Part shown: piece after piece, positions 33,901 to 45,900 of the stretch
How the letters are laid out: every line of letters starts with the position of its first letter
Position numbering within the stretch: the stretch's first letter is position 1
NCBI GenBank assembly: GCA_019916065.1
Contig: CM034237.1
Span: 45,033,084 to 45,097,083 of the forward strand
Length of the DNA stretch: 64,000 nt
Direction of reading: 5' to 3'
Source: Vitellaria paradoxa
Taxonomy: Eukaryota > Streptophyta > Magnoliopsida > Ericales > Sapotaceae
Notes under the pieces: model-generated
Seen by the model: the letters and a program-made list of their open reading frames with translations, nothing else
Told to the model about the DNA's origin: nothing
Database searches by the model: none
Made by a program: the position numbers and the translations under genes

Positions 33901-36900
33901 AAAACACATATCACATGGTAATGTAAAAACAATTGTATTGAGTACAGGATCACAAAGGATATACAATAGTTCAGCATCTTTGGCATCTAAATTTTGTTAG
34001 GACGATAAGGGGTGGTTAATAGGCAATGCAGAAATCATCATTGAGTTATCCATTAAAGTCTTTATTCCCATCAAGAATATCAATAGGAAATTTAAAATGA
34101 TTATTACTCAATCCAAATTTCCATTTAATATCAGTATTATCGAAAAGAGGTGGAATATATGACTGAGAATAAATGATGAGTGATAATGCAACTGAACTGT
34201 CAAATTAGAATCCCTCAAAGACGAACAAATGGAATGAAACTCAATGATATTGATAAAATAGTAGTAAGACATGCCACACATAACTTGTAAGAAAATTTGT
34301 TCAATGTATGCAAGAACATCTCTACTATGCACTAGCAGTAAAGACTCGTGCAATTGAATGATCTCATGCAAGAACAACTTGGACATAGACTCAAAGAACT
34401 CCGAATTGATGAGGTCAATAAATAAAGCTCTTGAGATGTTTAAACAATATTCCCTAAACAAGTAACTATCACCATGATAAAGTCGATGCAATTCTGATGG
34501 TCATTATTCATGATATTCTCAAATAAACCAACAAAATCAAAACAAGATGATAGTGGAACCAATTTAACCAATTCAGACACATTTTGAGGATTTGGTGACT
34601 CGTCATAATCAAATGTCAAGAAAGGAGAATCAATAAGAGAATCACAAGTGTCACAGGTAAATAGGAAATGGAGAATTCCAGGTGGAGTAAAGATAAAGGA
34701 GTTGGATGACGAAAGATTTCTCTTCATCTTTCCATCCAAGCTACTAGCTGAAAAGATGAAGGAGGAGTTAACTTTCATCAATGGGTAGCCTTTATGGTTA
34801 GACTCTTGGCATAGCTGGAGTTGCTGCTCTAGAAGAGGTTGGAATGGAAATGAAGTCTGGATAAAAGTAGTAGGTCTGCCAGTTTTTCTATGGAATGCAA
34901 ATGTTCTTCGCAGCATAGGAAATCATTGTGGAGGCTACATCGAAACTGACCCTGGTTTCCACTTCTCTGGTAGCTACAAATGGGCTAGGATCAAAGTTAG
35001 AGGAGATGGCAAGAAAATTCCTGCATCTGTTAGAATCCTAGTTGGCCATATATTGTATGACTGTCCAATTTGGGTTGAAAGGAGAACCTGGGTGGACTGG
35101 GCAGATCAGAACCATGGATTTTTTCGGCCACCGGAGGCTCAGAAGAAGGAGGCGCGTGGCCCATATGCTACTACATTGAATGTTTCTACTCTTGGAAATC
35201 GAAAGGGCAAGAAATTAATTCATTTTGGGCCCAGGAAGTCTGAAGGACCCTTAAAAGTTGTTAGGAATGTTCAATGGATACGAGTAGGTGAAAAATCCAA
35301 ACAATTAACGAGAAACCCAAAAGACTATCCAGTGGACCCCCCAGCAGTTAATAGATTTGAAAATTTGAGAGATCAGATTAATGATGAGCATTTAATGGAG
35401 AAGTCTGATAATAAAGGAGACGAGGAAGAAATTAAGGAGATTTTTGCTCAATCACTGGACAGTTGGAAATTCTACAGGAAAAAGTACAGCTCCAAGAAAT
35501 CTTACCAGAAGGATCATGGAAAACAACAGATACTCCCACAAGTTAGTACCCAAATTGATGAATTCCCAAGTGATAATTTCCAAACAGAAGATCCTAGTGA
35601 AGTAGGAAATTTCACAAATATTGAGAATATGATTGTCCCCTTTGATTTCCAAGAAAGTGAAAAGAGGAAAATCCTTGATTGTCAACCTTTGGCTTCCTAC
35701 AGTCCAGATGAAGCTTGGCAGGAAGCCTCTGATCTCCTGCTATTGGGAGACTGTGGAAAGGACCAATGTAAGATCTCTGCTTGAGTGATTAACAGAATGA
35801 AAACATTTAAGAAGATTTTGGGTATCTCAAGTGAAGGATTTGAAGAAAGGATTATGGAACTACTCCAATCAATCGAGAAGAAGAGGAAACTGCATTTCAG
35901 TGGACAAAAGAAGCAACAAAAGAGCCATACCAGAAGAGGAGCTACGGAGTTAAGGAACTTGCAATGTTCAATAAGTTATGATAAGGAAGAAAGGGAGTCC
36001 GACCTTGAATCAATTAGAGGGGAGGAGACAATGTCTTTATGTTATAAATGATACCAAAAATCTTAAGTTGGAATGTAAGGAGTTGTTGTGGAAAGGAGAA
36101 AAGGTTGTTAATTAGAGCCTCACTCAAAAAATGGCAGCCAAATGTGGTCTGTCTGCAGGAAACTAAACTCAATATGGTTGATGATTTTACAATCAAATCT
36201 CTTTGGGGTGGATTTGGTGCAAATGGGTTGTCCTGGAGTCTATAGGAGCCTCGGGAGGTATCCTAGTCATGTGGGATAGCAGGAAATTGCAGGCAGTGGC
36301 TTCTGAGATTGGTTCCTTTTCCATCTCAGTCTTATTTAAGCATAAAGAAGAAGATACTGCCTAGTCCTTTACTGGGGTATATGGCCCGGTAGACAAAGCA
36401 TTGAAGAATGAGTTTCTTGAAGAAATTAAGGTAGCAATCTATAGATGGAATCAGCCATGGTGCTTGGGAGGTGACTTTAACATGGTCAGATATACTAAGG
36501 AAAAATGGGGCTACACCAAAAGAACAAAGCAAATGAAAAGCTTCTCAGATTTTATAGAAGAATTACAATGCATCGACTTACCCCTTAATGGAAGCAAATT
36601 CACCTGGAGTAATAGTATCAGTAAGTCAAGGCTTGATAGATTTCTGGTTTCTTCTGAGTGGGAGGATTTATTTCCCACATTACTGCAGAAAACTCTTCCT
36701 AGGCTAATTTCCGACCATTTTCCCCTCATGTTGGATGGGGGAGGATTGAAAGGTGGTCCTAAACCTTTTTGATTTGAGAACATGTGGTTGCAGGTGAAAG
36801 GATTCAAGGAAATGGTTGCTCAGTGGTGGAATAGCTACAAAATTTATGGGTCTGCAAGCTACAGGTTGACTCAGAAACTTAGAAACCTCAAAATAGATCT

Positions 36901-39900
36901 TAAGAAATGGAACTCAGAGGTCTTTGGAAGCATTGAACAACAGAAAATTCAACTGGAAAAAGAAATTCAGACCCTTGACTTGATGGATGAAGTTGGCAGC
37001 ATCTCAGATCAAGGCAGACAACAAAGACAAGAAAAAGATCCTGGGCTTAAACCAGATAATCAAAATGGAGGAGATTATCTGGCGTCAGAAATCCAGAGTC
37101 CAATGGCTCAGAGAAGGGGATCGAAACACCAAGTTCTTCCATAAAATGAGATCTGCAAACAAAAGGAAGAACCGGATTGATAAACTGCAGGTCAACAAGG
37201 AACTAACAGACGACCAAGGAGTGATTAAAAATAGCATTGTGGAATTCTACAAGAATCTGTTTACTGAAGAAGAAAAATGGAGGCCCAAGGTGAATGATAT
37301 GGAATTATCACATCTGAATTCTCAGTCTACAGCAAGAATAGAAGGCCCTTTTGCTGAAACTAAGGTTTATTCAGCACTTATGGGCATAAATGGAGATAAG
37401 GCCCCTGGTCCAAATGGTTGGACTTTAGCATTCTTTCAACACTGCTGGAGTATATTAAAAGAGGATCTAATGTCTGTTTTTGCAGATTTCCACAGAAGTT
37501 ACAGTTTTGGTCGCTGCATAAACTCCACCTTTATTGCACTAGTCCCCAAGAAAAATGGCGCAGTAGAGATAAAGGACTACAGATCTATCAGCTTGGTGGG
37601 TGCAATCTACAAGATTATTTCGAAGGTGCTTGCAAGCAGATTGAAACAGGTGCTGGAAAATCTTATCTCTGATTCTCAGCATACTTTTGTGAGGGGAAGA
37701 CAGATATTGGATGCTAATTTGATAGCCAATGAGATCTTGAACACCAGAATCAAAAGCAAGAAAACTGGATTAATTTGCAAGCTGGATTTAGAGAAGGTTT
37801 TCGATCATGTTAACTGGAACTTCTTAATTTATTTGTTGAAAATGATGGGCTTTGGAAATAAATAGTGCCAGTGGATAAAATGGTGCATCTCCACGGTTAG
37901 TTTCTCCATATTGATTAATGGCTCTCCCGAAGGTTTCTTTCCAGCATCTAGAGGACTAAGACAAGGTGACCCCCTATCACCTTTCCTCTTTATTTTAGTA
38001 ATGGAAGTATTCAGCAGGATGATGCAAAATGCTGAAAAGGCAGACTTTATTGAAAGCTTCTCAGCTAGTTCTAGCAATAACAACCTCAGAATATCTCATC
38101 TACTGTTTGCAGATGACTCCATAATCTTCTATGGAGCAGATCCATTACAATTAGGCCATTTAAGGTGTATACTTTTGGGTTTTGAAGCTGGAACTGGGCT
38201 GAAAATAAACCTCAGTAAATATGAGGTTTTGTCAGTGGGACAGTGCTCAGATCTAGAAGAATTAGCTGCTGTTTTAGGCTGCAAAACAGGCTCTCTACCC
38301 ACTGTTTATTTGGGCATGCCATTGGGAGCCAAATTATCCTCCAAACTGATTTGGGGACCTGTACTAGAAAGATGCAGGAAAAGGCTGGCTGAATGGAAAA
38401 TCAATTACTTATCAGCTGGTGCAAGAATCATCTTGATTAAAAGTGTTCTCTCTAGTCTTCCAACTTACTATTTCTCTCTATTTCCTGCTCCAATTTCTGT
38501 GTTAAAGGAGCTGGAGAAACTTCAGCGAAATTTTCTCGGGGGAAGAACTGAAAAAGTCTTCAAACACAATCTAGTGGACTGGAAAACTGTATGTAGGCCT
38601 ATTCAATCGGAAGGAGCTGGAATAAGGAAGTTGAGGCTTTACAATGAAGCTCTGATGGGGAAATGGCTCTGGAGATTTGCCCAAAAAGACTCCAGTCTAT
38701 GGAAACGACTGATAGTTAATAAATATGGAGATGAGAAGGGAGGCTGGCTTTCAGCTGAGGTTCCCAATACTTTCGGCACAAGCATATGGAAATGTAAAAG
38801 AAGGATTTGGTACAATTTTAAAAGCTGTATTTCATGGAAAGTGGGAAAAGGAGACAGATTACTATTCTGGAATCACAAATGGTTGGAGATGGGCAGCATA
38901 TCAGAGTTATTTCTTGACATTTATGCCATCGCAGCAGATAAGAATGCCACAATCTCAGATTACAGCAAAGGGTTTGGACAGGGAAGAGTTTGGACTATCA
39001 AACTGCGAAGAAATATGAACGGCTAGGAATTAGAGAGCTTTGGTTCTCTGATGGACCTTCTCTATTCTCTTCAGGTGGAAGACACTGCAGATGCAATGAT
39101 ATGGAAGCAGACACATCAGAATATCTTTACTGTGAAGTCTTTCTACCTTTCACTTCTCGGTGCTGAGAAGGAAAACTTTCCTTGGAAGAAACTATGGAAA
39201 ACCTTGGTCCCCACAAAGATCATTTTCTTTTCCTGGTGTGTTGCAAGGGGGAGGATTCTTACCGTGGATAATCTAAAACTTAGGGGCTACTCTATGGCTA
39301 ATAGATGTTTCCTATGCCTTAGATGCGGAGAGTCAATTGACCACCTGTTCTTTCACTGCACATGGCCTTTCGAGCTGTGGAGTCTCATTCTCTCTTGCTT
39401 TAGAGTGCATATGTGCTTTCCCAAAGACCTAATGAGCTTTCTATTAGCATGGTGGGGTCAACCATTGGGAAAGAGGAGAAGGAAGATATGGAATCTGGTA
39501 CCTTTTTGCTTAATATGGCTAATCTGGAAGGAAAGAAATAGGAGGATCTTTGAAAACTGAGAGAGGACTGTTTTGCGTGTCAAAAGCCTCTTCCTATCTT
39601 GTTTATATAGATGGGTAGAAAAGGGAAGAGAGATTGATCTTTATTCTTTTATGCAATTTGTTGCAAGTATGCAGTGAATAGGGGAATTGTAATTTTTTCA
39701 CTGTTCTTTTCAGCATCTCTTCGATGCTATTAATAAAATTTACTTATCTTTTCAAAAAAAAAAAAAAAAAAAAGAATCACAAGTGTCAACAGAAACAATA
39801 GGGCACTAGGTTTAGGGGATGGACATTGCAACTCAACGGTTTGTATAGTGCACTTTAGCTCTGATATAGACTCACAAGACTCAAATTCATGATATTTTTC

Positions 39901-42900
39901 AATCTCTAAAGCTTTGGAGTAAGCTTCATTTAAGGTCTTATAAGTCTATCGCTGAACCTGCTCACGAATGCAAGGCCTTAGCCCATAGACAAATCTACTG
40001 ATGGTACAAAGCTCATTTCAAAAGTTAGATCACTTCTCAAGAGTTTTAAATTGATCAAAATACTCATCAACTAAATAATGTTTCTATTTAAGACACATTA
40101 ACTGAAACCATGCCTTAAAACTTTTAGGAACAAATCAATCGCTCAAAATTTGTTTCATCACAGCCCATCGAGTAACAGGTCTATGGTACAACTGTTCTCT
40201 TTGAAATAATTGGTCAATCTTGTTTTGACCAAATAAATACATTGGTTATTAGACAGGTCGTGATAATAAAAAATGTATTCAATATAATCTACATTAAATT
40301 TCTTTCTCGAGAGGTTACTGAGAACCACCATTTCCCATACTCCTATTATCCTAAATTTGAACACAATCATACTCGTCGTTTTCATTACTTGCATATTTGT
40401 GACATTTTACTTTGGCCTAGCATAATCTTTAATTACTTGTTTCAATTTGAGTTAACATTAGCATAAAACTTCTATCTCACCCTCCCTTCCCCAAAAAAAA
40501 AAAAAAAAAATCAGCGTCCATCTCCTTCCCTCTCATACTATACCTCATATTCATTCACCAAAACCTTCTACCATGGAACAAAAAATCTCTACCCTAGAAC
40601 AAAACATGAACACACTACAGGATTCAATGAACCAACTTCGTGAGGACTTTCACAAATTAGCTAGAGCGTTAGGCAAACGTTAGGCAGATGATCAGAAGGG
40701 CGACATCCCTATGGCTCCCAAGCAGACGTTGGACCCTTCCCACAGTTCCATCGGTTCTGTTGGATTTTATCCAAGTAGTCACGGCCAAATGCAACTTCCT
40801 CAAGGTCCTTATGGGAGAGACATTGAGGATGATGCAAACTCTGTTCTAGGCTATGGTTATAGATTCTCTTCTGTTGATCGTGTCACAGATCATAGACCGC
40901 ATAGGGTTAACTATGGGATTCAACCACCTGTACAATACCCTAGAAACCACCAAGATGAGTTTAACAACATAGTCAAGACTGTTAAAGTTGAAGCTCCATC
41001 CTTTTATAGACAATTAGATTCCGGTGTCTTTTCTGATTGACTTCTTGAGATTAAAGATTACTTTAGGTGGTATCGTATGTCCGACTTGCATCAAGTCATG
41101 TTTGCCCAAATGAAGTTAGTTGGTTCCGCCAAGCAGTATTGGCAGTGTGTTTAGATTGAGAGAGAGCGATTTGGGGCCCCACCCATTAATCACTGGGTTG
41201 ACATGAAAGTTAAATTGCAAGAGAATTACCTTCTTGCCTACTATAGAGACCAACTGAACGATCAATTAATGAATTTAAGGCAAGCATCTTTTAGTGTCAC
41301 TGAGTACATGTCTAGTTTTGAGGGTATTTTTATGAGATGTGACGTTAGAGAGGAGTCTTGGCGAACAGTGGGTAGATTTATTAATGGGTTACGCCCTGAA
41401 CTCAAAAGAGAAGTAAGTTTGTTTTCTCCCGACTCTTTGGAGGAAGCCTTTCACAAGGCTCTATCCATTGAACAACTGTATAAACTCTCCAGCCCTAGAC
41501 GGATGACTTCTTAATCCCAACAATCTAAGTCATTTTCTTCTCAGAAACCGAGTGGGAGTTTACAAGTTCGTACAATCACTTCACAGGGAAGTAACAGTCC
41601 TGACTTGGGAAACTAGGGTAGACACACTACTGAGCCTAATTTTTCTGGGTTTCGCCCTGATACTTCCGATATCTAATGTCATAACTGTCATAAGAGGGGA
41701 TACGTTGCCACACAGTGTCCACAACGGGCACTTGTACTCAGTCAGGGTCTAGATCCGTCCCCTGAGTTTGATGAGTTTGAACAAGTCGATGGTTTTGACC
41801 CCGAGGATGGGTGCGAGGAACACGAGGCTGAAGATGAATTCCATCTTGGTGTCATGCAGTGTATCTTATCAACCCCTGTGAAGGCGGAGGATTGGAAGCG
41901 CACTAGCATATTCCAGACTTTCCTTAAGTGTGGAACAAAGGTTTGTAAGATTGTCATAGATGGCGGAAGTACCATGAACGTAGTATCCACTCGTGCACTT
42001 AAGAGGATTGGACTTACACCAGAGCCACACCCACATCCCTTTCGAGTAGCTTGGGTAGACGCTACTAGTCTATCTGTCACCCACAGATGTTTAGTCCCTC
42101 TTCAGATGAGAAGTTACTCTGATAAAGTGTGGTATGATGTTCTTCCTATGGACGTTGCGCATGTGTTACTTGGTCATCCGTGGCTCTATGATATGGACGT
42201 GATACATCATGGACGATCTAACACTTACACTTTTCAACACCAAGGTAAGACCATCCAATTGAACCCTATTAAACCAAGGGAACACAACATTGAGTCTCCA
42301 CTTAAGTCGGGTTCCCAGGCTAAGCCTGTTTCACTGTCTCCTACTCCAAAGAACCACACCATCCAATTGTTGACTCGGAAAGAATTTGAGAAAATTGGAA
42401 CAGAGTGTGGATTTGTGTTAGCTTTAGTGGTTCAGAATGTTTTTCATGTTCAATCTCCAAATTCTGAAGCTCTTGACCCTACACTTACTCAGTTACTTGA
42501 ACAGTTTAAGGATGTGACACCTACAGACCTTCCCGAGGGGCTTCCTCCTATGCGGGACATTCAACATGCTATAGACTTCAAACCTGGATCCCAGTTACCT
42601 AATTTACCTCACTATAGGATGAATCCTAGTTAGCGTGCTGAATTACAAAAGCAAATAGGAGAACTTTTACAAAGGGGTGCTATTCGAGAGAGTCTTAGTC
42701 CTTGTGCTGTGCCTACATTACTGACTCCTAAGAAAGATGGGTCATGGAGAATGTGCATTGATAGTAGAGCCATTAATAAAATCACTATCAAGTACAGGTT
42801 TCCTATTCCTCGCCTTGAGGATATGCTGGACCTTTTAGCTGGTTCCCTTTGGTTTTCCAAGATATATCTTCGTAGTGGCTACCATCAGATTCGTATTAGA

Positions 42901-45900
42901 CCAGGCGATGAGTGAAAAACTGCCTTTAAGACTCCTGATGGCTTGTATGAATGGCTAGTAATGCCATTTGGATTGTCCAATGCTCCTAGTACCTTTATGA
43001 GAGTCATGACTCAGGTCCTACGCTCTTTCTTAGGAAAATTTTTGGTGATCTACTTTGATGATATACTTATCTATAGTAAAACCAAGAAAGACCACTTAGA
43101 TCACCTTCGGCAAGTCTTTGAGATTTTGCGGGCTGAGCAACTTTATGCCAATCTCAACAAGTGTTCGTTCATGCAGTTTCAGGTGTCTTTCCTTGGGTTC
43201 ATTATATCTGATCAAGGGATTGTAGCAGACCTTGAGAAAGTTAGGGCTATCCTTGAGTGGCCTGAACCTAAATCTCTCTCAGAGGTTCGTAGTTTTCATG
43301 GACTCGCCACATTCTATCGAAGATTCGTTAAGAGTTTTGGATCTATTATGGCTCCCATCACAGACTGCATGAAAAATGGGAGTTTCCAATGGACTGCAGC
43401 TGCCACCAGGGCATTTGAGGAAATCAAGAAGAGAATGGTAGAGACTCCTGTTTTGAGACATCCCGACTTTTCCAAAGTCTTTGAGGTTGCTTGTGATGCC
43501 TCTGGGGTAGGTATAGGGGGTGTTTTGAGTCAAGAAGGTCGACCAATAGCATATTTCAGTGAAAAGCTTAATGAATCTAGGAAGCATTACTCTACATATG
43601 ATAAAGAGTTGTTTGCTATTGTCCGAGCCTTATGGCATCGGCGATATTACTTGTTACCACAAGAGTTTGTGCTATACTCTGATCATCAGGCCTTAAAATA
43701 CCTTAAAATACCTTCATTCACAAAAGAAATTGAGTAATAAGCATGCTTCATGGGTAGAATTTCTTCAAGAATATACATTTATTCTCAATCACCGTGCAGG
43801 TGTAGAGAATAAGGTTGCTGATGCAGTGAGTAGGGTTGCTCTCACTTTACAGTCTATGAGTGTTCGTGTCATAGGGTTTGATAGGCTCAAAGACAAATAC
43901 CCGTCCTATCCTGATTTTGGCCTAGTCTTTCAAGACTTCCAGACAGGTAATCGTCGTGAACTAGTTGATTTTCTTATTCGAGATGGTTACTTGTTTCGTA
44001 GGTCCAAGTTGTGCATTCCTCGTACTTCTATTCGCGACTTTTTAGTTTGGGAGTTACATGCGGGGGGATTAGCTGGCCATTTTGGCAAGGATAAGACTAT
44101 CGCTTTAGTCGAAGATCGATTTTATTGGCCATCCTTAAAGAAAGATGTGACTAGAATTGTTTCTCAGTGTCGTACGTGTCAAGTCGCACAGGCTAAAAAA
44201 CAAAACTCTGGGTTATACACACCCTTAACTATTCCACACGCACCATGGCAGGATGTCAATATGAACTTTGTTCTTGGTTTACCTATGACTACTAGGGGTC
44301 ATGATTCTATTATGGTAGTAGTCGATCGATTTTCTAAGATGGCCCACTTCATACCTTGCACCAAAACAGCTGATACTTCTCACGTGACTAAGTTATTTTT
44401 AAGAGAGGTAGTCAAACTGCATGACCTACCCACTTCCATAGTGTCAGACAGGGATGTTAAGTTTGTGAGTTACTTTTGGAAGACTCTGTGGAGACTGTTT
44501 GGTACCCATTTGAAATTTTTCTCTGCATTTCATCCCCAGACCGATGGTTAGACTGAGGTAGTTAATCGAAGTTTAGGAGATCTGCTGAGGTGCTTAGTTG
44601 GGGAACGTCAGGGAACTTGGGATTTGTTACTCCCTACTGCTGAATTTATCTATAATAGCTCTATCAATCGTTCCACTAGTAAGAGTTCTTTGAGTGTGTT
44701 CATGGTGTTACCCCTCGCTAGCCTATTGACCTTATTCTTTTACCTTCTAATAGCCAGCCATCCCAATCAGCTAAATCCTTTGCCCAACACATTAATGATA
44801 TTTATGCTGATGTTAGATGGAAAATTGCTACTAGTAATTTAGATTATAAACTAGCTGCTGATGTACATCGTCGTAATATTGCATTTAATGAAGGGGACCA
44901 TGTTATGGTTCGTGTTCACCCAAAGCGTTACCCTAAACATTCTTTCAAGAAATTGCATGCACGTGCCATTGGACCTTTTCGTATCTGTAGCAAATTGGGC
45001 CCTAATGCTTATTTAATTGATTTACCTACTAATATGAGCATTAGTCCAGTTTTCAACATAGATGACTTGTTACCTTACCGAGGCACATTCGAGCCTCTAG
45101 TTTTTCCTTCTGATACTTCTGCAGGTCCTTCTGGTGACACTTCTATTCCTTCACCTGTCCCAACCCTGCCCCCTCTTCAGCAGCTGGAGGTAGAGCAGAT
45201 CACTGATGTGCTTGATTTTGAGAACATCATTTCTCCTCAGGGGCGCCTTCAGCGTTTTCTTGTCCGGTGGAAGTACAAACTAGACTTTGATGCTACTTGG
45301 ATTACTGAGAAGAAGTTCCACCGCATTGATCCTAAGCTCTTGGCACATTATCTTCACCAGCACTTTGCGGAGCAAAGTTCTTTTCAGCCCGGAGAGAATG
45401 ATGGGGACTTTAATAACCGTTTCCAATTCAAATATTTTAGGCGGGAACGAAATTTGAATTGGATGGGTTAAGTTTGAAGAGCAATATTTTAGGGATTTGA
45501 TTATTTGTTTTCGATAAAATATTTTGGGATGTGATTTATTTGCTTTCCATAAAATTCGAGATTTGATTGATTTATTTTTGGATATTACTTCATGGGATCT
45601 TTAATCCTAGTCTGTATAAAGGGTTAGAGATTGTAAGGGAACGGCAGTTTTTTGAATGATATTGAAATAATTTTTGTTTTTGTTTTTTTTAAAAGATAAA
45701 TAAGTATTTTATTAAAGGGACATCGAAAGGATGCCAAGAATATCAAATTACAAAAACCCCGCTCTACTTCATGCTAGCTATAAAAATTAGAAAGGAATTT
45801 AGATCTTTCTCCTTTCCTTCCTCCACCTAACTATACAAACAAGAGAGAAATAGGCTTGTGGAGTTCAGAATAGTCCTTTCTTCATTATCAAAAATCCTTC

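Larger units (their letters stand above)
34654..39772 (+). mobile_element. L1-type LINE inserted in the outer LTR element
   Basis: A 5.1 kb non-LTR retrotransposon ends in a poly(A) tail and is flanked by a 16-bp duplication (AGAATCACAAGTGTCA) at 34,638-34,653 and 39,773-39,788. It contains an ORF1-type region, endonuclease, reverse transcriptase and a zinc-binding C-terminal domain, each broken by stops or frame changes. It is probably 5'-truncated because the insert begins within ORF1. It runs antisense to VPS34 and to the host LTR element. Confidence 0.93.
40480..45680 (+). mobile_element. Inner Ty3 (gypsy-type) retrotransposon, decayed
   Basis: A nearly complete gag-pol coding region runs opposite to the outer element that contains it. 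Domain order is gag, CCHC-like knuckle, protease, RT, RNase H, integrase and chromodomain-like end, the Ty3/Metaviridae order. A poly(A)-like run at about 40,493 marks the left edge and the second LINE fragment the right. A TATA-like GTATAAAGGG at about 45,616 suggests part of a 3' LTR, but no matching 5' LTR was found. Confidence 0.85.

Noticed and set aside
40200..40480. A 5' LTR for the inner Ty3 element
   Set aside because: The sequence here is gag of the outer element on the other strand and shows no similarity to 45,470-45,680.
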